From Claveliimonas bilis (GTDB taxonomy: Bacteria; Bacillota; Clostridia; Lachnospirales; Lachnospiraceae), in the NCBI RefSeq assembly GCF_030296775.1, contig NZ_AP027742.1, positions 3,038,001 to 3,102,000 on the forward strand: a DNA stretch of 64,000 nt, written 5' to 3'. Made by a program: the position numbers and the translations under genes. Below the pieces are notes generated by a model that saw nothing but the letters and a program-made list of their open reading frames with translations, had not been told where the DNA came from and did not search any database. Positions 25,373 to 37,890 of this stretch are shown here, piece after piece. Numbering within the stretch: position 1 is the first letter of the stretch; each line of letters begins with the position of its first letter.

Positions 25373-25982
25373 ACTCCACCTCCGTTTCATATATTGCTTT
25401 ATATATCTTAATCGGATAATTTGCAATAAACCTATCGATTTTTTTCTTTGTAATAGCATTTTTTCTGGCATATTCTGTCAAAATCCTTCCGCATTTTTCC
25501 GGCTCCATCTCTGTGCATTTTTCAATATCCTTCAGACAATCCAAAAACTGCAGCACCGGTGCATTTTCTTTCGTCACCTCCACCACTGGTCTTCTGATAA
25601 GGTATTGCCTGTTTTTAATCGTTATTTTCCTTACCAATGCCGGAGCAAAATTGCTGCTTATCTCCTGAGTAAGCGGAACCTGCGTGGATAATCCCATGCG
25701 GTTTGCCAATGTATAGCCGGAATAGTAACCCACCCGCTTTCCCCTGCGCAAGATATACTTATGAACAGCTACTGTATCCGGGGACAAAGACATTCGCTCA
25801 CCGAAAATATCCGTTTTAGGGAAATAGTATACTCCCGGTTCGAATCGGCATATGGTTCCACTGTCAGTAAGTTTTTTTAAATGATATCTAAGATTTTCTT
25901 CTGTCATCCCTGGGATATCAATATCTCCGGTAAAAATAGGTTCTCCTGGAATATAATTTTCTTTCAAATATTCATATAACAT
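25359..25982 (-). CDS. abiEi: AbiEi family antitoxin with winged-helix domain
   Basis: 207 residues. The N-terminal winged helix (TEENLRYHLKKLTDSGTICR, FEPGVYYFPK) is followed by the AbiEi body (RGKRVGYYSGYTLANRMGLS, TQVPLTQEISSN). The family neutralises AbiEii and represses its own promoter by binding inverted repeats. A strong promoter with such a repeat lies just upstream. First gene of the three-gene operon. Confidence 0.92.
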   Translation of the reverse strand: MLYEYLKENYIPGEPIFTGDIDIPGMTEENLRYHLKKLTDSGTICRFEPGVYYFPKTDIFGERMSLSPDTVAVHKYILRRGKRVGYYSGYTLANRMGLSTQVPLTQEISSNFAPALVRKITIKNRQYLIRRPVVEVTKENAPVLQFLDCLKDIEKCTEMEPEKCGRILTEYARKNAITKKKIDRFIANYPIKIYKAIYETEVEYVSS

Positions 25983-25998
25983 AACCGCTTTCCTTTCG

Positions 25999-26023
25999 AT
26001 AAGTAAATTATTTGCTTACTTAT
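25999..26023. promoter_or_regulatory. Inverted repeat, candidate AbiEi operator
   Basis: Perfect 8-bp arms ATAAGTAA (25999-26006) and TTACTTAT (26016-26023). It is placed just downstream of the -10 box and before the AbiEi start, as expected for antitoxin autorepression. Confidence 0.65.
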
Positions 26024-26027
26024 TGTT

Positions 26028-26056
26028 AGTATACTTGAAATTATTTTCTTTGTCAA
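26028..26056 (-). promoter_or_regulatory. Sigma-A promoter of the AbiE-TOTE operon
   Basis: Minus strand TTGACA (26051-26056), 17-bp spacer, TATACT (26028-26033): near consensus. Confidence 0.85.
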
Positions 26057-26254
26057 TCGCATCTGATTTATTCATATTGTTTCCATCTACATCACTGTTT
26101 AACAGGACATATTGTCCTATTAATGTCCTATTAAACACAGTTTTAGAAATTCAAAGTACCTTTTAAAAATACCTTTTGGCACTTTAAATGGCACATAAAA
26201 AGGCAGGATACACATGCACCCCGCCCGCATTTCTGACTATTCTGTTCTCAATAT

Positions 26255-26849
26255 TTACAATCCCAGTCCGCTCACCCATTCCTGAACATCCGCTTCATCC
26301 GCTCCTGACCGGAATCTCATGCCCTCCTGCCAGTCACCTGTTCCTGCCATCTCCGCCAGAAGCGCGCCGCTGTCGCCCAGACCGGAGCTTGCCGATGTGC
26401 AGAAGGGGATCACCGTCTTCCCGGTAAAATCATTGGCCTCGACAAACGAATCCACGGGCCATGCCGCGATGCCCCACCAGATAGCCCACAAAAATCGTGT
26501 CATAGTCCTCTACATTATCTACACTGACTGTAATTTCGGGATGGACACCCTCTAAAATTTCCGCTTCTGCTTCTTCCTGCAAATCTCCATATTCTTCTGC
26601 CCTCTGAATTTCCGCAAGCGTTCCTCCGGTCAGGTCGGCAATCTGTCCGGCAACTTCTTCGGTATTTCCCGTATGGGAGAAGTAGGCAATCAAAATATTT
26701 CCGCCATTTGTATTGGTTTCTGCGGTTCCCGGTTCTTCGCCAGCCGCAGAAGATGATTCTGTGGAGGGACTGCTGTTTCCGCAGGCTGCCAGTACAATAC
26801 TGAAAACCACTGCTAACACAAGCAATAAAAGCGTTTTTCTTGTTTTCAT
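26255..26849 (-). pseudogene. Flavodoxin lipoprotein gene broken by a frameshift
   Basis: The N-terminal part has a lipobox LAAC, then ILIAYFSHTGNTEEVAGQIA with the FMN phosphate loop, and reads to DTIFVGY. The C-terminal part continues in another frame with IWWGIAAWPVDSFVEANDF and IPFCTSASSGLG. At the junction (about 26480-26487) the expected Tyr-Pro-Ile-Trp codons are about 5 bases short, with ATC as a possible slippage repeat. Its ATG overlaps the stop of the upstream reductase reading frame (ATGA). Last gene of the MerR-controlled operon. Confidence 0.85.
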
Positions 26850-27552
26850 CGTATCACCTTCCTTACCGTATATACCAGCCGGACACCATCGCCTCTTAGC
26901 CGTTCTATATTTTTTAACTGAAAAACCGCCGGGCCGCCGGCAGGGAGCAACGGTGATCTTTCAAACACTGTAACCGAATCCGGATTTCCATCTACAACCG
27001 GTGCCTTAGTTCATCCACTACTCCCTGCTGCAGGAACGTCCAGTTGACCGTACCTCCGCCACAGATCAGCAGCCTGTTGATTCCAAATAACTGATGTAAT
27101 TTCTCCACGGCCAATTTGCTGTCCAACCCTTCGGAACCTGCCAAAATGTAAGACACGCCATGTTTGCGAAGATAGGCTCGATAAGCTGCCGGTGTCTTCT
27201 CCGTCAGGACTTCGATTACATGGGCGTCTGGTCTGCCCGCTTTGTGGAAAGTACCGGATTCCCAGCCGATTTCCCCCTGCACGTCAACAGAAACATAGTA
27301 GAGGGGAGCCTGCTTTTCCGCAACAAAATCACCGTCAGGAACCTCTGTTCCAAAATCAGGTTCCGGTTTCCGCCATCCTGTAAATTCCTTTGTCGTTATG
27401 GTTCCATGAAGCCATGCGTCCGCCTGATATTCTGTGCGGATGCGGCCATACTCCTCACTGACGGATCGGGCGCTCTCCATTTCCATAAACTCTCCCGTGA
27501 TCTTACCGTCTAATGCACTAAGAATGTGACAAATCGTATAAGGACGATTCAT
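26846..27552 (-). pseudogene. RibD C-terminal/dihydrofolate-reductase-like gene broken by a frameshift
   Basis: The first frame from ATG 27552 gives 186 residues of a RibD_C reductase (YTICHILSALDGKI, GINRLLICGGGTVNWTFLQQ, GVVDEL) and then stops. The rest of the domain continues in another frame (PVVDGNPDSVTVFERSPLLP onward, ending just at the flavodoxin start). A short deletion near 27010, between the Leu of DEL and APVVDG, explains the break. The intact family members reduce pyrimidine-like or other carbonyl substrates with NADPH. Confidence 0.82.
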
Positions 27553-27567
27553 AGACTTTCTCCTTTC

Positions 27568-27760
27568 TCAGATAATTTCGATTTGCTGTAAATAGTCGAA
27601 AACATATCTTACGGCTTCATCAAAGGCGTTGCCGCTGAATCCGTGGCCCGCCCCGTCAATAACATGATAATCTACATCTTCATAAACCTCAGCCGCACGA
27701 TCAGAATACAATGACCGCTATGACCACAGCTCCCATAATCCACCCCTTTTTACGCTTCAT
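27568..27760 (-). pseudogene. Remnant of an exported alpha/beta hydrolase gene
   Basis: ATG 27760 with GGAGGG upstream gives MKRKKGWIMGAVVIAVIVF, a membrane anchor or signal start, then a stop. In another frame the sequence gives AAEVYEDVDYHVIDGAGHGF and SGNAFDEAVRYVFDYL, the end of an alpha/beta hydrolase with its catalytic His (GAGHGF). The middle ~250 residues, including the nucleophile, are deleted. Confidence 0.75.
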
Positions 27761-27771
27761 AATTGCCCTCC

Positions 27772-28917
27772 TTACAGACACTCCGTCAAAATTTCATAAA
27801 CTTCGTCCCTGCTAAGTTCTCTTGGGCCTGATTTGATGATATTGCACGTATCTGCCACCTTGCGAAGTATATCCGGCGTGATTTCCACTTTAGATTTTAA
27901 TTGTCCCATCTTTGTAGGCAGACCGCATTCCTCGATAAATGCCGTCAAAGCCTCCAATCCAGACTCTGCATTGTCTTTTCCAAAAACTTCTTTTGCAAAC
28001 CGGGTAAATTTTGCTTCTGCGTCTTTCAGAATGTGGCGGTAGTATGCCGGATGAATGACAGCCAGCCCCTGTCCGTGATTACAGTCTGTATAAGCGCCAA
28101 GCTGATGTTCCATCTGGTGAGCCTGGAAATCAGTAAGACGTCCCACTTTCAAAATACCGTTCTCTGCCATAGCAGAATCCCACATCAGGTTTCCTCTTGC
28201 CTGCATGTCGTTCACATTTACAAGAAGGCGGCGCATATTGACAACTGTATTTCTCATAATAGAAAGCGCCACATCATCAGACACATTATCTGTATCTGAA
28301 TTTCCCAAATATGTTTCCATTGCATGACTTAAAGTATCGAAAGCACCGGAAAGTACCTGCATTGCCGGAACCGTTGCGGTATAGGCAGGATCAAGGATAG
28401 CAAAAGAAGCAAAGGAGCCTACAATAGGACCTTTCCACATTTTTTCTTCATAAGTGATGACTGCGCCGTAGTTCATCTCTGCCCCGGTTCCGGAAGCTGT
28501 CACAACGGCTCCCATAGGGATTCCCTCTGTCGGAAATTGTCCTTTTCCGTATTCCATGTCCCAGATATCTTCCTCTGCCATAGCCTGGACAGAAATGACT
28601 TTACAGCAGTCAACGACACTGCCTCCGCCTGCAGCTAAAATAAAGTCTACATGGCGTTCTCTTGCAAGCGCTGCGCCTTCCTGTACTTTAGCATAGGTAG
28701 GATTCGGCATAATGCCGGAAAAATCCACCACTTCTTTTCCCGCCTGCTCAAGAATGTCTTTCAATTCGTCATAGACGCCGCTCTTTTTCAGTGAGCCGCC
28801 TCCGTAAGCCAGCATAACCGTTTTTCCAACCTTAGGAAGTTCCTGCTTAAGCGCGTCCGCTGCAGCTCCTTCTCCAAAATAAACTTTTGTAGGATAGGTA
28901 AAAGTAAAGTTGTTCAT
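27772..28917 (-). CDS. Iron-containing alcohol dehydrogenase, butanol dehydrogenase-like
   Basis: 381 residues, full length. Family signs: FTYPTKVYFGEGAA start, GGGSLKKSG, AAGGGSVVDCCKVIS nucleotide loop, TASGTGAEMN, and the metal ligands in ILDPAYT, FDTLSHAMETY, DFQAHQMEHQLGAYTDCNHG. It reduces aldehydes to alcohols with NAD(P)H, as in YqhD/BdhA. Intact and preceded by a good ribosome binding site. It lies in the MerR operon after the SDR gene, which suggests a role against reactive aldehydes or in redox balance. Confidence 0.93.
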   Translation of the reverse strand: MNNFTFTYPTKVYFGEGAAADALKQELPKVGKTVMLAYGGGSLKKSGVYDELKDILEQAGKEVVDFSGIMPNPTYAKVQEGAALARERHVDFILAAGGGSVVDCCKVISVQAMAEEDIWDMEYGKGQFPTEGIPMGAVVTASGTGAEMNYGAVITYEEKMWKGPIVGSFASFAILDPAYTATVPAMQVLSGAFDTLSHAMETYLGNSDTDNVSDDVALSIMRNTVVNMRRLLVNVNDMQARGNLMWDSAMAENGILKVGRLTDFQAHQMEHQLGAYTDCNHGQGLAVIHPAYYRHILKDAEAKFTRFAKEVFGKDNAESGLEALTAFIEECGLPTKMGQLKSKVEITPDILRKVADTCNIIKSGPRELSRDEVYEILTECL

Positions 28918-28948
28918 AATAAGTACCTCTCTTTCTTATAAATGATCA

Positions 28949-29776
28949 TTAAAATGTTGTTTGTCTGCTTTTTTCAAGCCAGGGCCGCATTTCCTCATTC
29001 TGCATCTGCTCCCTCTGTCTGTAAACTTCCCACGCATCGCCTCCAAGTATAAATTTAAAGGGCGGATTCTCAGGCTGGATCGCTTCCAGTACCAGTTTGG
29101 CCCCTTTGTCCGGATCTCCGCATTGTGTGCCGTGGCTGTGATCATTCTCAATTCTTCTAAGCCCTGCTGTGGCATCATAATCACTGATCTGAAGCTCTGT
29201 CTGTTTCAGGGAACGTCCGCTGAAATTGGTACGGAATGCTCCCGGTTCTACCACCATTACCTTAATTCCAAGAGGCTCTGTCTCCTTCTGAAGAGCGCTG
29301 GACATTCCTTCCAGAGCACATTTCGATGCTCCATAATATCCGGATCCCGGAAAGGTATTTACTGCTGCAATGGATGAAATATTGACGATGGAGCCGCTCT
29401 TCATCCCCCGCATATAAGGCAGCACTTCTTTGATCAGAGAAACCGGTCCGAAGAAATTGGTCTGAAACAAAAGATCCACATCCTTTTCCTGCCCTTCCTC
29501 CACTGCTGCCCGGTATCCGTACCCGGCATTGTTGATCAGTCCGTCAATACGGCCTTTCGTATTGATAACCGTTTCTACTGCCCGTTTGATCTGTTCCTTA
29601 TCCGTCACATCCAGCTTAATCGGCAGGATCTGTCCCGGATACAGATTTTCCAATTCCTGCAGCGCCTCTTTGCTGCGGGTGGCAGCGGCAACAAAATCTC
29701 CTTGCTCTGCAATCGCTTTTACAAAGCTTTTTCCTAATCCGGAAGAGCTCCCTGTCACCATCCAAACTTTCTGCAT
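28949..29776 (-). CDS. Short-chain dehydrogenase/reductase
   Basis: 275 residues. Cofactor loop TGSSSGLGKSF (residues 7-17), NNAGYG at about 84-89, catalytic Ser in VNISSIAAV and Y-x3-K in YYGASK. The classical SDR fold is complete. Substrate unknown. It starts 12 bases after the broken EFR1-type gene and belongs to the MerR operon. Confidence 0.92.
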   Translation of the reverse strand: MQKVWMVTGSSSGLGKSFVKAIAEQGDFVAAATRSKEALQELENLYPGQILPIKLDVTDKEQIKRAVETVINTKGRIDGLINNAGYGYRAAVEEGQEKDVDLLFQTNFFGPVSLIKEVLPYMRGMKSGSIVNISSIAAVNTFPGSGYYGASKCALEGMSSALQKETEPLGIKVMVVEPGAFRTNFSGRSLKQTELQISDYDATAGLRRIENDHSHGTQCGDPDKGAKLVLEAIQPENPPFKFILGGDAWEVYRQREQMQNEEMRPWLEKSRQTTF

Positions 29777-29788
29777 CTTATTTCCCTC

Positions 29789-30446
29789 CTATTTATTTAC
29801 AGTCTCCCGGTTTTCATTCCGGACCTGTGAATTTGACTCAATAATCTCCCGTAATGAAATATTCTCATTTCGGTAACGTACCCGGGGATTTTTCTCAGGT
29901 ACAGCCAGCCCTATTGCCTTCTGGGGACAGGCATGTGCACAGGCCAGACAAGTCCGGCAGCTGCCCGGGATATAAACAGCTTTGCCGTCTGTCACGTGAA
30001 TAGACGCTGTAGGGCATACCTTTTCACAGATCCCGCAGCCAATACAGTTTTCTTTTATCTTCAAAAGATACTGCCATAGATCCGCCGGACTTTGACTCAT
30101 ACGATCAACAAATTCCCGGTGCACGGCCCGGTCGTTTTCTGTCACTTGTGAGATCATTCTTTTTCCGGCGTTCAGGTCTCGAAGGATTGCAGCCAGCTGC
30201 CCCTCCATGACGGTTCCCGTAAGTCAGGATCATATAAAAGTAATCCGTATGAAAGCGAGCCGCTTTCAGAAATTCCTTTACCATATCCGGAACTTCATGC
30301 CCATAAACAGGGGCAACTACGCCAATCCTGTCGGATGTAAATTCTAAAGATTTCTGATGGATTGCCTGGGGAATACTGACCGGATTTTCGTCCAGTTGTT
30401 TTGCAATATACAGACTGTTTCCCGTGCCGGTAAAATAAAATACCAT
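29789..30446 (-). pseudogene. EFR1-type flavodoxin-ferredoxin fusion gene, internally deleted
   Basis: The N-terminal frame from ATG 30446 begins MVFYFTGTGNSLYIAKQLDE, the FMN loop of the family, and reads to MILTYGNRHGGAA. Then the frame shifts and the C-terminal portion (EGQLAAILRDLNAGKRMISQ onward) carries two 4Fe-4S motifs, CIGCGICEKVCP and CRTCLACAHACP. About 40 residues of the flavodoxin core are missing at the junction near 30210. Both pieces read well apart from this. Intact relatives shuttle electrons between flavin and ferredoxin; here it is first in the MerR operon. Confidence 0.82.
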
Positions 30447-30469
30447 GACTCCTCTCCCTTCTGCTTTTC

Positions 30470-30498
30470 TTGCACCTCAGTTTCATTCATGTTATAAT
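30470..30498 (+). promoter_or_regulatory. Promoter of the MerR gene
   Basis: TTGCAC (30470-30475), 17-bp spacer, TATAAT (30493-30498). The inverted repeat ATCGGTT/AACCGAT (about 30511-30529) lies just downstream of the predicted start site and could mediate autorepression. Confidence 0.65.
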
Positions 30499-30527
30499 CC
30501 GATTGGAACTATCGGTTCATACAACCG

Positions 30528-30558
30528 ATTATATTATCCGGTAGTAACAACCGGTCAA
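30528..30558 (-). promoter_or_regulatory. MerR-type promoter with 19-bp spacer and central dyad
   Basis: Minus strand TTGACC (30553-30558), 19-bp spacer, TATAAT (30528-30533). The dyad CCGGT-N7-ACCGG (30538-30554) fills the spacer. A long spacer holding a dyad is the classical MerR-activated promoter, and it drives the redox operon that begins at 30446. Confidence 0.85.
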
Positions 30559-30610
30559 TATATTTTCAAGAAAAATTTTTTGAAAATTTTGTGAACAGGA
30601 GGATGTTTTA

Positions 30611-31006
30611 TTGTATACCATGATGCAGGTCTGCCGCGAAACAGACATGACATATCAGACTTTAAAATATTATTGTAATGAAGGGTTAGTTCCCAATGTA
30701 AAACGCGACGGAAATAACCGCCGCGTATTTGATGAACGGGATGTCAAATGGATTAAAGATCTTGTTTGCCTGAAGAAATGCGGTATGAGCATTCAGGAAA
30801 TGAAAGAATATTTGGATCTGTGCCTTCAGGGGGCGTCTACCATTCCTCTGCGAAAGGAGATGCTGACTAAAAAGCAGAATGCGCTGCGCGCTTCCATTAA
30901 GGAACTGGAGGAAAGTATGGCCTATATCGACTGGAAACAGGGATTTTACGATGAGGTCCTTTCCGGAAAACGACCTTACATAAGTAATTTGATTCCTCTT
31001 GAATGA
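30611..31006 (+). CDS. MerR family transcriptional regulator
   Basis: 131 residues from TTG 30611 with AGGAGG 8 bases upstream. Winged helix-turn-helix (MQVCRETDMTYQTLKYYCNE, GLVPNVKRDGNNRRVF, WIKDLVCLKKCGMSIQEMKE) and a dimerisation coiled coil to about residue 110. It resembles the TipA/AdhR-like regulators that respond to aldehydes or other electrophiles; two cysteines flank the wing region (C58, C62 approx.), but no metal-binding loop is apparent. The divergent operon carries the matching promoter. Confidence 0.9.
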   Translation: MYTMMQVCRETDMTYQTLKYYCNEGLVPNVKRDGNNRRVFDERDVKWIKDLVCLKKCGMSIQEMKEYLDLCLQGASTIPLRKEMLTKKQNALRASIKELEESMAYIDWKQGFYDEVLSGKRPYISNLIPLE

Positions 31007-31038
31007 TTAATGGTAAAGAGAAGATACTCCTGAATAAT

Positions 31039-31266
31039 TTAGAATACTCTTCTTTGTCTCCTCACAAAACAAGCAGAAAAAACAGCCAGCCTTAATTGGC
31101 TGACTGTCATATTCACTGTTGCACCTTTTTCCCTGCCGTCATACACGATGATTGCCCGGCCGAAATGTTCCGCTAAATACCTATTTCGCTCTACATATAT
31201 GCTCGGCTGATAATTCTCCTTTAAAACCGTGATATCGTCACATAGATCAAGGAGCGCTTTTATATC
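31039..31266 (-). pseudogene. Relic of a DUF1273/YpsA-like SLOG domain gene
   Basis: An open frame lacking a start reads DIKALLDLCDDITVLKENYQ then PSIYVERNRYLAEHFGRAII and VYDGREKGATVNMTV. The pattern of Tyr-x-P, then RN-Y-(V/A)EH, then a hydrophobic strand plus YDG and a Gly/Thr-rich turn is that of DUF1273 SLOG proteins. There is an in-frame stop at 31267-31269 and no upstream continuation. It is a fragment of unknown origin. Confidence 0.4.
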
Positions 31267-31355
31267 TTACTGCTCCTTCATCCGATTCAATTTGTTACGA
31301 TATGGAATAACTGCCGACCTCTGGATCTCCGGATGATCTTTTTTCAGCAGACGAT

Positions 31356-31450
31356 CTATTTTGCCCCGAGGGGCATGTTGCAAAGTCAAAGCCCCCGATG
31401 GTCTTTGACTCTCGCGGCAGTCGCCAAATGGACATGCAAGCATGTCCGCC
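31356..31450. repeat. Cluster of three perfect or near-perfect palindromes
   Basis: GCCCC/GGGGC around 31361-31372, AGTCAAAG with CTTTGACT around 31383-31409, and GGACATGC with GCATGTCC (about 31430-31447). The last has a CUUG tetraloop on the minus strand. They lie just downstream of tRNA-Asn on that strand. An open frame spans them, but its odd composition argues against coding. Confidence 0.55.
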
Positions 31451-31479
31451 TGGCTCGTTGCCCGCGGAAATAAATAAAA

Positions 31480-31502
31480 CCCGCAAACGTTAAGTTTACG
31501 GG
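31480..31502 (-). terminator. Intrinsic terminator after tRNA-Asn
   Basis: A 9-bp stem with one mismatch (31480-31488 with 31494-31502) followed by TTTTATTTATTT on the minus strand, 9 bases after the tRNA 3' end. Confidence 0.8.
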
Positions 31503-31511
31503 CTTTACAAG

Positions 31512-31584
31512 CTCCCCCTGTTGGACTCGAACCAACGACAACTCGGTTAACAGCCGAGTGCTCTACCGACTGAGCTAAGGAGGA
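31512..31584 (-). tRNA. tRNA-Asn(GTT)
   Basis: Complete cloverleaf: acceptor TCCTCCT/AGGGGGA, D-arm with AGCTCAGTCGGTAGAGC, anticodon loop CTGTTAACC giving GTT, T-arm GTTGG-TTCGAGT-CCAAC. CCA is not encoded. It lies downstream of the rRNA operon on the same strand. Confidence 0.97.
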
Positions 31585-31626
31585 ATATTCTATTTTTGTT
31601 GCCTACACTTTGACAACAAAAATAAT

Positions 31627-32091
31627 TTACCACAAATGCTTTCTTTTTTCAAGAGGTGCCGGCAAAATTTTCAAAATAGACTCTCGCTGCCAGTTGTTTT
31701 TTCTCCGTAATTTAACTGCCTTAAAAGCATCTCCTCCGATATAAGGAATCACAGCTTCCTGTTCCATACGGCTGCCCGGGAAAAATCCAAGGAGGCAATC
31801 CGGAAAATTAATGCTTACATATTTTCCATCTTCTGATAACCAGGTAATTGCATGAAGTAAATTACGGTTAAAGAAGACTGCTTCTCCCTTTTCCAATATA
31901 TAATCTTCTGTATGTATACGGATTGTTAATTCGCCCCGGAGTACCAATGTAATCTGCAGTTCCTCATGCCAGTGAAAGTCTCTGTATCCTCTTCCCGGCG
32001 GGATAATGCTGTCCCTTGTTGCCACATACATTCCGATCGGAAACATTTTATCTTCATATTGATTGATTTCATGCAGAGATTCTTTTTTCAT
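31627..32091 (-). pseudogene. AraC family regulator reduced to its cupin half
   Basis: 154 residues. The cupin sensor domain is intact (RDFHWHEELQITLVLRGELT, ILEKGEAVFFNRNLLHAITW, VSINFPDCLLGFFPGSRMEQ), but the protein ends shortly after, without the C-terminal helix-turn-helix that makes up the second half of AraC proteins (usual length about 290). No in-frame or out-of-frame DNA-binding part is seen before the tRNA. It is most likely a truncated gene placed between 23S rRNA and tRNA-Asn; a stand-alone cupin is possible. Confidence 0.7.
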
Positions 32092-32239
32092 GATTCTTCA
32101 TTTCCTGTAAAACAAAAAAGTACTTTGAACTTTCCGGTAAAAAAAACAGAATATAGTCTTTAACAACTACATTCTGGTCTTTATTATGTACCTTCAAAAC
32201 CACATACAAGAAATCTATCCATCTTCCAGCCTTTTTGAA

Positions 32240-35140
<2,901 letters not shown>

Positions 35141-35149
35141 CAAATAGTT

Positions 35150-35643
35150 TTGAAAGCATCCTGACGGGACTGATCTTTCGTGAAAGCTTGCTTTCTAAAG
35201 AAAGATCCTGTTTCGGCAGTGATATTTGCAAAGCAAATGTCACCGAGAGAATTTTAATTCTCGAGGGGCTTTCAATACTACGGCTCACATGTATAGCGTT
35301 ACATGTGTTGGTTCTTTCGGCCAATTTTTTTACTTTGTTTTCTTCAAAGTGTTGTAATCATCACAACAGTTTCCTGTTCATAACAATTACCTCGGATGTC
35401 TTGTTAAGATATTTCATCTTATCTATTTCTCGTATGCGGTTTTCAAGGTACATATCTGACTGATGTTTTATCAGTCATTAGAAACCTGAACTTCTTTTCA
35501 GCTCTCTAATCACTGGTAAAACCAGTTATCATAACAGCACTGCCCTGCTGATCGGGTTGGCGGCGATAAGTTGTTGCTCATCCTTGCCTGTATCTATGAT
35601 AAATTTTCTTTTCGGCAGCGGTTCTGCCTTCTTTTCTTTTTTA
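35150..35643 (-). other. 5S-23S spacer with stacked hairpins, no tRNA
   Basis: About 490 bases. Several stems are visible: GATCTTTC...GAAAGATC near 35172-35206, GTGATATTTGC/GCAAATGTCAC near 35219-35243, GAGAATTTTAATTCTC near 35248-35263 and ACATGTATAGCGTTACATGT near 35287-35306. No tRNA cloverleaf was found. The part next to 23S probably forms its processing stem. Confidence 0.6.
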
Positions 35644-35762
35644 ATCTGGCGGCCACCTACTCTCCCACACCGTCTCCAGTGCAGTACCATCGGCCGCCCG
35701 GGTCTTAACCATCGTGTTCGGGATGGGTACGGGTGTTTCCCCCAGGCGCATCGCCACCAGAA
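35644..35762 (-). rRNA. rrf: 5S ribosomal RNA, located between 16S and 23S
   Basis: Minus strand reads CTGGTGGCGATGCGCCTGGG, ACCCATCCCGAACACG and GGTAAGACC-type loop, ending GGTGGCCGCCAGATT; the first and last segments pair as helix I. Complete and normal in sequence, but placed 70 bases after 16S and about 500 before 23S. Confidence 0.95.
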
Positions 35763-35828
35763 TTAAGTCATCAGCTTTTGACAGCTTGATCACTCAACAA
35801 TAGACAACAACTCCCTACTTCTTTTCCC

Positions 35829-37368
<1,540 letters not shown>

Positions 37369-37558
37369 GTTCTCTCTCGGTCAGGAAAACTACTAGCTTT
37401 CCTATCCCGTTATTTACTGTTGGCACCAGGCTTCCATCTCTCGATTTCTGCCTGATTTCCGTTCTGAATATTTCTCTTAGAAATTTTCAGGGTCGTTGTC
37501 TATTGTTCAGTTATCAAGGTGCTTTCTGCTTGTTTCGCTCATCAGCGACAACTTCTAT

Positions 37559-37587
37559 AGTTTATCATGTCGCTTGATGTTTGTCAA
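37559..37587 (-). promoter_or_regulatory. rRNA promoter P2
   Basis: Minus strand TTGACA (37582-37587), 17-bp spacer, TAAACT (37559-37564), with an A-rich stretch upstream. Confidence 0.8.
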
Positions 37588-37686
37588 CAACTTTTTTCAT
37601 TTTTTCTTTTTCCGTATTCTCCCGAATCAGAAAGAAGAAGAGATGAGATGAAGTTGTTTTGCGCCGTCTCACGCGACAGCTTTGAT

Positions 37687-37715
37687 ATAATATCACTTCT
37701 ATTTTTCAAAGTCAA
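37687..37715 (-). promoter_or_regulatory. rRNA promoter P1
   Basis: Minus strand TTGACT (37710-37715), 17-bp spacer, TATTAT (37687-37692). Strongly A-rich sequence upstream resembles an UP element. Confidence 0.8.
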
Positions 37716-37853
37716 CCTTTTTTTCTATTTTTCTTTTACTTTTTTATTTTTCTTTATTTCCTCTGCTCGAAGCCTACAGAGCAAAGAGTTCCGCAAGCGG
37801 AACTCTCGCGCCGAGCGCGGCCGCTTTAACGGCAGATTTCTATTGAATAATAC

Positions 37854-37890
37854 AAACTTGCGGCCACTATCTTAGAGTGACCGCAAGTTT
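37854..37890 (-). terminator. Terminator overlapping the 3' end of cvpA
   Basis: A 10-bp stem AAACTTGCGG/CCGCAAGTTT (37854-37863 with 37881-37890) with a loop containing the cvpA stop codon, then a weakly T-rich stretch. Confidence 0.6.

Larger units (their letters stand above)
37369..37866. other. rRNA leader and intergenic region
   Basis: About 500 bases between 16S and cvpA with no gene. It holds a leader of about 190 bases, two tandem promoters and a perfect palindrome around GTTCCGCAAGCGGAAC (37776-37797) near the cvpA terminator. T-rich tracts on the plus strand flank the promoters, equivalent to A-tract UP elements on the minus strand. Confidence 0.7.

Noticed and set aside
26060-26250. 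Possible attachment site or insertion-sequence end near the right side of the defence operon
   Set aside because: I looked for a direct repeat matching the left side near 21300-21360 and for a transposase, and saw neither.
31295-31486. 63-codon open frame downstream of tRNA-Asn
   Set aside because: It is made up of palindromes and the tRNA terminator, without a ribosome binding site; better explained as structured repeats.
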